Assembly (NCBI GenBank): GCA_964619055.1
Contig: CAZUDB010000009.1
Coordinates: forward strand, 1 to 64,000
Direction: 5' to 3'
DNA from: CAYVUM01 sp964619055
GTDB lineage: Bacteria > Pseudomonadota > Alphaproteobacteria > Rhodospirillales > Defluviicoccaceae
DNA length: 64,000 nt
Shown piece by piece: positions 1 through 7,407 of the stretch; position 1 is the stretch's first letter; the number at the start of each line of letters is the position of its first letter. The notes below the pieces were generated by a model. The model did no database searches. It had not been told where the DNA came from and was given only the letters and a program-made list of their open reading frames with translations. The translations under genes and the position numbers were made by a program.

Positions 1-50
1 GGGGTTTGTCCCTGTCTTTCTCCCCTGCCCCTGCGGGGCCTGCTCCTGTT

Positions 51-62
51 GGGGGGGGGGGG
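51..62. repeat. 12-base G homopolymer
   Basis: A run of twelve G lies inside a C/G-rich low-complexity stretch at the left edge of the window. No gene is visible from base 1 to the phosphatase start at 288. The run could be a real slippery tract or a sequence-end artefact; the sequence alone cannot tell. Confidence 0.6.
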
Positions 63-287
63 CTAGGGCGTAACCCCTGACGTGCATATTAGCCCTACCA
101 AAGTTGCACCGGCGCGGGCTGTGACGACAATCACAGGCCATCGATCGGGTTTACAGAACGCCGATGTCACGGGGCCGTTCTGTGGCTCAGTCATCGCCCT
201 GTCATCGAAACACGCCATAACAATGAGTATGTGTCCGTCCTTTGCCGCGTTCGCGCGTCAGCCTAAGCCATGAGGAACTCGCTCGCG

Positions 288-794
288 ATGATCTACATTT
301 CCAATTTGGAGGAGTTGGCGACCAACGCCAGCCGGATCAAGCCAAGCCATCTGGTCTCACTCACCGAGGCCGAGCAACAGCCGCCCACGCCAAAGGACGT
401 GCCCGCCGCTCGGCACTTGCGTGTCGAGATCCACGATATTTTGGAACCGGAGCCCGGCTGCGTGCACCCCGATGACCATCATATCCGCCGCCTGGTGGCG
501 TTCATCGAAACCTGGGACGCGACCGAACCGTTACTCGTGCATTGTATTGCCGGCGTCAGCCGGTCTACCGCCGCAGCCCTGATTGCCCTGACCCTGCGCT
601 CATCCCTCACCGAAGCCGAGGCAGCCACGTACCTGCGCGCTGCGGCCCCGCATGCCCAGCCAAACCGACGCATGATCGCGCTGGCGGATCAAGTTCTGGA
701 ACGCCAGGGTCGGCTGCTCGCTGCCCGGGATGCCATGAGCCCGGCGAAACTAACCATGCGTGGCCCATTGGTCGGTTTGTCGCTCGGCACCTGA
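288..794 (+). CDS. Cys-based (dual-specificity/tyrosine-like) protein phosphatase
   Basis: This is a 168-residue cytoplasmic protein with the phosphatase signature HCIAGVSRST, giving a nucleophilic Cys near residue 86 and the phosphate-binding Arg near 92. An Asp in VEIHDI, about 30 residues earlier, is a candidate general acid. The family removes phosphate from Tyr or Ser/Thr; small proteins of this kind occur in many alphaproteobacteria with unknown substrates. I prefer the ATG at 288 because GAGGA lies 11 bases upstream and the protein then begins MIYISNLEEL, like family N-termini. An ATG at 270 in the same frame is the alternative. The gene converges on the TRAP binding-protein gene, whose stop is about 100 bases away. 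The biological target is not evident. Confidence 0.8.
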   Translation: MIYISNLEELATNASRIKPSHLVSLTEAEQQPPTPKDVPAARHLRVEIHDILEPEPGCVHPDDHHIRRLVAFIETWDATEPLLVHCIAGVSRSTAAALIALTLRSSLTEAEAATYLRAAAPHAQPNRRMIALADQVLERQGRLLAARDAMSPAKLTMRGPLVGLSLGT

Positions 795-892
795 TTGCAG
801 CGCCGATCGCCCGCACGTGCTGTCCCATTGCTTTGCTGGCCCGTCTTGAAAGCGATGTCCGTGCCAAGCTTGCGCTCGACCGCCCGAGCGCC

Positions 893-1978
893 CTAATCGG
901 CCTTGGCACCGGGAGCAGCGGTGCCGGAAACGGATGTTGCAGCGGCAGCGTCTATAGCAGCCAACAATGCCTCCAGCAGCACCTCGCCGCGGTCGCCGAA
1001 CTTATCCTCGATGACTTGGCGCACCGCCGGCTGCGCAGCCTTGGCAAACCTAATGCGCTCCTCCGCGGATAAGCTGTTGATGTCCATTTTCCGGGCCAGG
1101 CGCGGCAAGCCGACATTTGAGGCTTCAACGATTCGAGCCAGTCCGCGACCCGCGTCCACGGCCGCCCGGGTCGCGAAGTCTACAACATAGCGTTCGTCAT
1201 CGCTCAAACTGTCGTAGAACGACGCGTTAAAGACCCAGATATAGGGCGCAATGAGATGATTGGTGAGCGTCAAGTACGTCTGCACGTCATCAAACTTGGC
1301 AAAAGCGATGATGGCGACGGGATTCATCTGACCGTCCACCGACCCGGTCTGCAACGCCGTATAGAGCCGCGGCCACGGCATCGGAACCGGCGTGCCGCCC
1401 AGCGCAGACACGACAGCCTCATGAGTGGGAAGTGCCATGGTCCGGATCTTCAAGTCGGCCATGTCCTCGAGCGTATTGATCGGCCGAGTGTTGTTGGTGA
1501 TGACAAAAAATCCACCTGAATCCAGAAGGCCAACCACCTTGAGGCCCGTTTCCGCCTCCATGTCCGTGGCCAGGGAGCGGCCAAATGCGCTCGTAACGTC
1601 CAATACGTCATGGACCACCGCGATGTTGGGAAATGCAAACGGGAGGTTCAGCACTGAGATCAAGGGATAGTGCTCGGCGATGCCGCCGGCCGTTGCAATG
1701 CAGGATTGAATAACACCTTCCTTGACTTGTTCGATGACCTCCTCGTCGGGCCCGAGCTGACCATCCGAATAAATCTGAACCGTCAGGGCGCCGTTGGTCG
1801 CCGCCTCCACCACCGTCTTGAACACGGCGGTCATGGCGCCCGTCGGGTTGCCAAGCGGATCACCGGGATTGAGGTGGGAAATCTTAATGACTTTTCCGGC
1901 GGCGGCGGGCGCCACGGATATTAGCAGCACTACCAATCCGCAGATCAGAGAAATGCTGGGATTTCCGGGTCTGTTCAT
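893..1978 (-). CDS. TRAP transporter substrate-binding protein, DctP family
   Basis: This is a 361-residue periplasmic solute receptor of a tripartite (TRAP) transporter. It has a signal peptide (MNRPGNPSISLICGLVVLL, cleavage probably after APAAA). The DctP core follows: LKIRTM contains the usual carboxylate-binding Arg, and near residues 195-215 lies the typical stretch GGTPVPMPWPRLYTALQTG followed by VDGQ. The start at 1978 is preceded by a strong GGGGAGAGAGG ribosome site; an in-frame start 99 bases upstream lacks one and would bury the signal peptide. No DctQ or DctM gene adjoins it, so its membrane partner must lie elsewhere. It is divergent from the acyl-CoA operon, suggesting a shared regulatory region and perhaps import of the organic acid that operon activates (inference). 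Confidence 0.92.
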   Translation of the reverse strand: MNRPGNPSISLICGLVVLLISVAPAAAGKVIKISHLNPGDPLGNPTGAMTAVFKTVVEAATNGALTVQIYSDGQLGPDEEVIEQVKEGVIQSCIATAGGIAEHYPLISVLNLPFAFPNIAVVHDVLDVTSAFGRSLATDMEAETGLKVVGLLDSGGFFVITNNTRPINTLEDMADLKIRTMALPTHEAVVSALGGTPVPMPWPRLYTALQTGSVDGQMNPVAIIAFAKFDDVQTYLTLTNHLIAPYIWVFNASFYDSLSDDERYVVDFATRAAVDAGRGLARIVEASNVGLPRLARKMDINSLSAEERIRFAKAAQPAVRQVIEDKFGDRGEVLLEALLAAIDAAAATSVSGTAAPGAKAD

Positions 1979-2012
1979 CGCCTCTCTCCCCTCTACCGGG
2001 CTCAATCCTGGT

Positions 2013-2042
2013 GTTGTCGTGCTGGGCCCGAGACCCGACAAC
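2013..2042. promoter_or_regulatory. Inverted repeat in the divergent dctP / crotonase control region
   Basis: The arms GTTGTCG (2013-2019) and CGACAAC (2036-2042) form a perfect 7-bp inverted repeat with a 16-base centre. It lies 35 bases upstream of the DctP start and about 200 bases upstream of the crotonase start. A second hairpin, GTTGCC/GGCAAC, is at 2097-2112. Either could be an operator for a regulator controlling both divergent units. No regulator gene is adjacent. Confidence 0.3.
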
Positions 2043-2243
2043 GATGCCCGACAGCCTTTTATAGCAACGGTCTGCAAAAACAGGGTGAAAACTCACGTTG
2101 CCGTCGGGCAACATAGTGTGTGGTCTTATCTGACTGCGCTCTGGCCCCGAAAGCGGGACACTGTCCGACCGGTTTGCGAGGTTGAGCTTAAGCAGACCAG
2201 CCGCTCGCCCAACACATCTACATCTGACCCCGAGGTCCGCATT

Positions 2244-3035
2244 GTGCCTGACCTTTACACCTCTGAGACCGTTACCGGACGTCATCAAGACGGGGTGGCA
2301 GAAATCCGCCTGAACCGACCTGAGCGTTTGAACGCGGTCATCGAACCTCTTTACGACGATCTACTTGTTGCGCTCGATCATGCCAACGCCGAGCCGGCGG
2401 TGCGCGTCGTTGTGCTGACAGGAGAGGGCCGCGCATTTTGTGTCGGTGCCGATCTGAAGGAACACGCCCGTGCGACACGCACGGATTTCGATAAGCGCAG
2501 CTATCTCATCAAGGCCAATGCCGTATGCCAACGCATGCGCGCTTTGCCGAAACCGTTGATCGCGGCCGTTAACGGTTTCGCGCTCGGTGCCGGTGCTGAG
2601 ATGGCCCTCTGCGCCGACTTCCTACTCATGAAGGACAGCGCCGAAATCGGCTTTCCTGAGGTCGCCATCGGTACTTTCGTCGGTGGCGGCGTCACCCATG
2701 TTCTGCCGCGTTTGGTCGGGCTGGCCAAAGCCAGGGAGCTGATCTTCCTGGGCGAACGGGTGACCGGAGCGGCGGCTGTTGCCATGGGCCTTGCGACCAA
2801 AACCTTCCCGGACGCCGACTTCGCGTCCGGAGTTGATGCCTTTGCCCGCCGTTTGGCCAAACTCGCGCCCGTGTCCATGGCGCTTGCCAAAACGCACTTT
2901 ACCGCCGACCGCGACTATGAGGCGAGCCTTGTCACGGAACTGGAGGGCATTCGCGCCTGCATGGCCACCCACGATTGGCACGAGGGGGTTGCGGCGTTTG
3001 CGGAAAAGCGCCCTCCCCGATTTAGGGGATCGTGA
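2244..3035 (+). CDS. Enoyl-CoA hydratase/isomerase family protein (crotonase)
   Basis: This is a 263-residue crotonase-fold protein acting on a CoA thioester. Both acidic residues of classical hydratases appear present: the first Glu in GAGAEMALCAD and the second in IGFPEVAIGT. The oxyanion-hole regions are FCVGADLKEHA and FALGAGAE, and the usual C-terminal RPPRFRG is there. The frame is open back to 1794, but similarity to the family begins at the GTG at 2244, which has GAGG upstream and gives the family length. The gene is first in an operon with an ADP-forming acyl-CoA ligase (4-base gap) and a second crotonase, so hydration of an acyl-CoA made by the ligase is likely. The substrate is not determined. 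Confidence 0.88.
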   Translation: MPDLYTSETVTGRHQDGVAEIRLNRPERLNAVIEPLYDDLLVALDHANAEPAVRVVVLTGEGRAFCVGADLKEHARATRTDFDKRSYLIKANAVCQRMRALPKPLIAAVNGFALGAGAEMALCADFLLMKDSAEIGFPEVAIGTFVGGGVTHVLPRLVGLAKARELIFLGERVTGAAAVAMGLATKTFPDADFASGVDAFARRLAKLAPVSMALAKTHFTADRDYEASLVTELEGIRACMATHDWHEGVAAFAEKRPPRFRGS

Positions 3036-3039
3036 TCCG

Positions 3040-5226
3040 ATGACCGCCACACCGCTTGCGTTTCTGGCACCGGCCGCGATTGCCGTGGTGGGTGCATCGA
3101 AGGATCCGGCGAAGCGGGGCTATCAGGCCCTGCGCCATCTCATCGCCGATCAGTTCACCGGTGAAATCTACCCAATTCATCCGACGGAACCGGAAATCCT
3201 CGGTATCCGTGCATTTCCGTCCGTCGGCGATGTGCCGGGCGCCATCGATCTAGCCTTGATTTGTACGCCGGCGAAATCTGTCCCGGGACTGCTCGACGAA
3301 CTGGGTGCCAAGGGTGTTTCCGGCGCTGTCATCTTGGCCGGGGGTTTTGCCGAGGTCGGGACGCAAGGTGGCCTGCTCGAAGAGCAATGCATGGCAATCG
3401 CCCGCACCCTGGGGATCCGGATCGTTGGGCCGAATACGTCCGGCGTCTTCAATCTGCATCATCGTATGAACCTGGTCGGCATCCCCGGCCTCAAGCCGGG
3501 CGGCATCGGCATTGTGTCGCAATCGGGAAACATGGCGCTCTCCGTGGTAACAGAAGGCACCGCCCGCGGCCTAGGCTTCAGCGTTTACGTGGGCGTCGGC
3601 AATCAGTCGGACATACGATTCAACGAATACTTGATGCACCTGGGCGAAGATGAGAACACCGCCGTCGTTGTCCTTTACGTGGAGGGCTTCCTGCATGGCC
3701 GCGTATTCCTGGATGTCGCCCGGCGCGTGACCCAAACCAAGCCGATCGTCATCTACAAGTCCGGGCGAACCGCCGCGGGACAGGCCTCGGCCAAGTCGCA
3801 CACCGGCGCTCTCGCCGGCAGCTATCGGATGACCGCGGACCTCCTCGGTCAGGCGGGCGTGACCGTGGCCGCACATTCGGACCATGTCGTGCCGCTGGCC
3901 GAAGCGCTTGCCCTACTACCCGCACCGGGCGGCAGGCGCGTCGCCATCCTTGCCGATGGCGGTGGCCATGCCACTATCGCGGCGGACAGCCTGAGCGAAG
4001 CCGGCCTAATCATGGCGCCGCTCGCCGAGAACACCCGAAAGACGTTGTCCAAAATCCTGCCGGCGGCCGCGTCGCTGGCCAACCCGGTGGATGTGGCCGG
4101 CGGCATGGACGCCAATCCGGGCGTCCTCGCCGATTGTGCCGCAGTTATATTGGACGATGAGTGCGTCGACGCCCTGCTGATCGTCGGCCTGTTCGGCGGT
4201 TACAAATTGCGGTTTGCCGAATCTCTCGGCCCCATCGAGGACGAAACGGCACTTCGACTCGGGGCCTTGCTGCGTCGGTTTCGAAAGCCGATCGTGGTGC
4301 AAAGCCTTTATGCGCCCCTGGCACCGGAGGCGCTGAAGTTGCTGCGCGGCACCGGCGTTCTTGTCCACGACTCGATCGAGATGGCCGTGACGTGTCTCGC
4401 CGCCGTTATCGATTACGGCTTGGCAGCGGAGCGCAATCGCGCCAATGCCCCGCCACCGGCGACTATCGTGCCCCAGCGGGCTCGGGCGATCCTGGCCACG
4501 AGCCGTTCCGCCGGCCGGACGGCGCTGCTGGAACCAGAAGCGCTTGAGCTCTTGAGCCTCCACGGTGCCCGCGTCCCGCCGTTCGTCCTTGCCCAAAGCA
4601 CTCACGATGTGGACCGGGCTGCCGACGCTTTCGCCGACCAAGACGTGGCGATGAAGGTCGTGTCCCCCGACGTATTGCACAAGACCGACGCTGGTGGCGT
4701 TCGGTTGCGCCTGCGCGGCTCCGAAGATCTACATCGGGGTTATAGTGAGATCATGGAAAGTGTTCGTGCCCACAATCCGGTAGCGCGCCTTGATGGTACT
4801 TTGATCATGCCCATGGCTCCTCCGGGCGTGGAGGTGATCATCGGCGTTTCCAGCGACCCCGTGTTCGGCCACGTGATGATGTTCGGCCTCGGCGGCGTGC
4901 TCGTGGAGGTCCTGCAGGATGTCGTCTTCCGGGCCATGCCGTTGACAGCCGCGGACGCTGCCGAAATGCTGGAAACGATCAAGGGGCGACCGATCTTGGA
5001 CGGAGTGCGCGGTGCTCCGCCCGTCGACCGGGCGGCGCTCATTGAGTTGATGATGACGGTCTCCACCCTGATCCAGGCCCATCCAGAGATTGCGGAGCTC
5101 GACCTGAATCCGGTGTTCGCCCATGATCGGGGCTGCACGATTGTCGACGCCCGAATCATTCTCGATCCTGCGTCCGGGCTCGAGACGGCTTCAGCGACCG
5201 CATTGAGGGTGGGCGACCATGGGTAA
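3040..5226 (+). CDS. ADP-forming acyl-CoA synthetase (acetate--CoA ligase/FerA-like)
   Basis: This 728-residue cytoplasmic enzyme activates a carboxylic acid to its CoA thioester with ATP, releasing ADP and phosphate. Domain order is N-terminal CoA-binding Rossmann domain (AIAVVGASKDPAKRGY), succinyl-CoA-ligase-like domains (GIVSQSGNMALS; KSHTGALAGS) and a C-terminal ATP-grasp domain from about residue 500 (MKVVSPDVLHKTDAGGVRL), ending with the metal/nucleotide segment LDLNPVF. The ATG at 3040 has AGGGG about 12 bases upstream and follows the crotonase stop by four bases; the frame is open further upstream but that part overlaps the crotonase gene. Enzymes of this architecture include acetyl-CoA ligases and the feruloyl-CoA synthetase FerA of Sphingobium. 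Being flanked by crotonases recalls FerA/FerB pairs, but the substrate is inference. Confidence 0.9.
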   Translation: MTATPLAFLAPAAIAVVGASKDPAKRGYQALRHLIADQFTGEIYPIHPTEPEILGIRAFPSVGDVPGAIDLALICTPAKSVPGLLDELGAKGVSGAVILAGGFAEVGTQGGLLEEQCMAIARTLGIRIVGPNTSGVFNLHHRMNLVGIPGLKPGGIGIVSQSGNMALSVVTEGTARGLGFSVYVGVGNQSDIRFNEYLMHLGEDENTAVVVLYVEGFLHGRVFLDVARRVTQTKPIVIYKSGRTAAGQASAKSHTGALAGSYRMTADLLGQAGVTVAAHSDHVVPLAEALALLPAPGGRRVAILADGGGHATIAADSLSEAGLIMAPLAENTRKTLSKILPAAASLANPVDVAGGMDANPGVLADCAAVILDDECVDALLIVGLFGGYKLRFAESLGPIEDETALRLGALLRRFRKPIVVQSLYAPLAPEALKLLRGTGVLVHDSIEMAVTCLAAVIDYGLAAERNRANAPPPATIVPQRARAILATSRSAGRTALLEPEALELLSLHGARVPPFVLAQSTHDVDRAADAFADQDVAMKVVSPDVLHKTDAGGVRLRLRGSEDLHRGYSEIMESVRAHNPVARLDGTLIMPMAPPGVEVIIGVSSDPVFGHVMMFGLGGVLVEVLQDVVFRAMPLTAADAAEMLETIKGRPILDGVRGAPPVDRAALIELMMTVSTLIQAHPEIAELDLNPVFAHDRGCTIVDARIILDPASGLETASATALRVGDHG

Positions 5227-6034
5227 CCGACCGGTTCCGACCGACTGCGACCTAATCGTTGATGGCAGGGTCGCCACACTCACGTTCCAGCGCGACGATG
5301 TCCGCAACGCGCTCACCGGCACTGCGCTCACTAACGATATCGTGAACACCGTGCAGTGGGCGAACCACACGCCGGAGATTGCTGTGCTGGTCTTGACGGG
5401 AGCGGGCGCAGCGTTCTCCGCCGGCGGCAATGTCAAGGACATGCGAAACCGTGCGGGCGACTTTGCTGGGTCCGTCGCAGAGGTGGAGGCCCGTTACCGC
5501 GCCGGAATCCAGCGCATCCCGTTGGCCGTTCACCATGCCGAGGTGCCAGTTATCGCCTCCGTCAATGGACCGGCCATCGGCGCGGGCTGCGACCTCGCCT
5601 GCATGTGCGACATCCGCTTAGGCAGCCGACGCGCCAAGTTCGGAGAAACGTTTGTCAATCTCGGCATTATTCCCGGCGACGGTGGGGCCTGGTTTCTGCA
5701 GCGCCTGGTCGGTTACCAGCGCGCGGCCGAGTTATCCTTCACAGGACGCACCATAGATGCCGATGAAGCCCTTCGCCTCGGGCTCCTGCTCGACGTGGTC
5801 GACGACGACGAACTTGACCGGCGTACGGCGGAACTAGCGTCGCGCATCGCGGCTCAACCTCCGCAAGCACTTCGCTACGTCAAGCGTCTGCTCAAGCTGG
5901 CGCAGCGCACAGAGTTGGCGGATTTTCTTGACATTTGTGCAGCGCTCCAGGGGATTTGTCACAACACTGACGACCATCGTGAGGCCGTATCGGCGTTTCT
6001 TGACAAACGTCAACCCGCCTATCGGGGCCGGTAG
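5219..6034 (+). CDS. Enoyl-CoA hydratase/isomerase family protein, atypical active site
   Basis: This is a second crotonase of 271 residues, overlapping the ligase stop by eight bases (ATGGGTAA) and so probably translationally coupled. The fold is clear: LTGAGAAFSAGGNVKDM forms the oxyanion loop, followed by GAGCDLACMCD and FGETFVNLGIIPGDGG. Compared with classical hydratases, the first catalytic Glu position reads Asp (GCDLA), the second reads Phe by my hand alignment, and an Asp appears in PGDGG. That pattern resembles isomerase or lyase branches more than plain hydratases. The protein probably performs a second step on the product of the upstream genes. The exact reaction cannot be assigned from sequence reading. 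Confidence 0.85.
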   Translation: MGNRPVPTDCDLIVDGRVATLTFQRDDVRNALTGTALTNDIVNTVQWANHTPEIAVLVLTGAGAAFSAGGNVKDMRNRAGDFAGSVAEVEARYRAGIQRIPLAVHHAEVPVIASVNGPAIGAGCDLACMCDIRLGSRRAKFGETFVNLGIIPGDGGAWFLQRLVGYQRAAELSFTGRTIDADEALRLGLLLDVVDDDELDRRTAELASRIAAQPPQALRYVKRLLKLAQRTELADFLDICAALQGICHNTDDHREAVSAFLDKRQPAYRGR

Positions 6035-6181
6035 GAAGCGGTAGCTACTGCGTCCAGAGCAGAAAACTCGTTGCGTTTTCAATTCGATGGTTGACGAAGG
6101 CCCCTAAACTCCGAAACCATTATGTAGCGCTGACTTCCGAAGAGCGGGTGAAGGTGCACCCGGCGGTCGTCGGCAAGGGCG

Positions 6182-6221
6182 TGATTGGTTCGCGACTCCA
6201 ATAAAATTGGCAAACCAATCA
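6182..6221. promoter_or_regulatory. Nested ATTGG/CCAAT inverted repeats upstream of the TAXI-TRAP operon
   Basis: A 9-bp perfect inverted repeat, TGATTGGTT (6182-6190) and AACCAATCA (6213-6221), encloses an inner one, CCAAT (6198-6202) and ATTGG (6206-6210). This gives four alternating half-sites in 40 bases, about 45 bases upstream of the TAXI binding-protein start at 6266. It looks like an operator for a dimeric regulator or a cruciform-prone element. No regulator gene is nearby. Confidence 0.45.
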
Positions 6222-6265
6222 ACCATTTAGGCAAGCCAACTCGGGCTCGAAGGGAGTTATCGGTT

Positions 6266-7243
6266 ATGAACTTTGTCAGCAGGCTGTGTGCAGCCGTGGC
6301 TGTTGCAACCGGCGTCGTGGCGACGGGCGGACAGACCCAAGCGGAAGACCAGACGTTCATCACCATCGGCACGGGCGGTCAGACCGGTGTCTATTACGTT
6401 GTAGGCCAGTCGATCTGCAAACTCGTCAACCGCAACACCTCCACGCACCACGTCAAGTGCACCGCTCCGTCGACGGGCGGCTCCATCGACAACATCAACT
6501 CCATCCGGTCAGAGGCCCGCGGCATGGGTGTCGCGCAGTCGGACTGGCAGTATCACGCCTATAACGGAACCAGCAAATTTGAAGACGAAGGCAAATACGA
6601 AGATCTGCGCGCCGTGTTTTCCGTCCATCCGGAGCCGTTTACGGTGGTCGCTCGCTCCGATTCTGGGATTAAGACCTTCGCCGACCTCAAGGGCAAGCGC
6701 GTCAACATCGGCAACCCCGGCTCCGGTCAGCGCGGCACCCTGGAGGTGGTGATGGAGAAAATGGGCTGGACGATGGACGACTTCGCGCTGGCATCCGAGC
6801 TCAAAGCCGCCGAACAGTCCGCAGCCCTGTGCGACAACAAAGTCGACGCCATCGTTTACACCGTCGGACACCCGAACGGCTCGATCCAGGAGGCGACGAC
6901 GTCGTGCGACGCCATCGTCGTACCCGTCACCGGCGCCGAAATCGACTCCCTTGTCGAGGCAAACCCCTACTACGCCAAAGCCACAATCCCCGGCAAAATG
7001 TATCGCGGCACCGACGAAGACGTAGAGACCTTCGGCGTCCTGGCCACTTTCGTCGCCTCCACGGCCACGGACGAAGACACGATCTACACCGTGGTCTCCG
7101 CCGTGTTCGACAATCTGGACCGGTTCAAGCGTCTGCACCCAGCATTTGCCAATCTCGACCCCAACAAAATGGCCGTCGATGGACTTTCGGCTCCGCTCCA
7201 CGACGGTGCTGCCAAATATTTCAAAGAAAAGGGCATGATGTAA
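6266..7243 (+). CDS. TAXI family TRAP transporter solute-binding protein
   Basis: This is a 325-residue periplasmic receptor of the TAXI class of TRAP transporters. The start at 6266 has AAGGGAG ten bases upstream and begins a signal peptide (MNFVSRLCAAVAVATGVVA, cleavage near GGQTQAE). The diagnostic TAXI opening TIGTGGQTGVYYVVGQSIC follows, then TAPSTGGSIDNINSI and GVAQSDWQYHAYNG, and later the family's FADLKGKRVNIGNPGSGQRGT. It lies 164 bases upstream of the fused permease gene, with which it forms the complete transporter. TAXI receptors generally bind small carboxylates such as glutamate or glutarate; here the ligand is unknown. Proximity to the acyl-CoA operon suggests an organic acid. 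Confidence 0.95.
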   Translation: MNFVSRLCAAVAVATGVVATGGQTQAEDQTFITIGTGGQTGVYYVVGQSICKLVNRNTSTHHVKCTAPSTGGSIDNINSIRSEARGMGVAQSDWQYHAYNGTSKFEDEGKYEDLRAVFSVHPEPFTVVARSDSGIKTFADLKGKRVNIGNPGSGQRGTLEVVMEKMGWTMDDFALASELKAAEQSAALCDNKVDAIVYTVGHPNGSIQEATTSCDAIVVPVTGAEIDSLVEANPYYAKATIPGKMYRGTDEDVETFGVLATFVASTATDEDTIYTVVSAVFDNLDRFKRLHPAFANLDPNKMAVDGLSAPLHDGAAKYFKEKGMM

Positions 7244-7407
7244 CAGCCGTCTCGGAGCGCGTGAGAACCGGCGATTGTTGATCCCGTTCTCACACGCTCC
7301 GGATGGCATCGTCGCTTTTTGCGCTCCGCCCAAGTCTCCGATAACGTCCGTCCACGCCATAAGGAGCCTCGGATTATGCCCCAAAAACACCAAATCTGCG
7401 GGACGCT

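Noticed and set aside
51..62. G12 run as a quadruplex or phase-variation tract
   Set aside because: No gene spans it, so phase variation has no target, and it is close to the sequence edge where errors are likely.
1794..2243. N-terminal extension of the first crotonase
   Set aside because: The frame is open, but these codons overlap the dctP start region and resemble no crotonase; the GTG at 2244 gives the family length.
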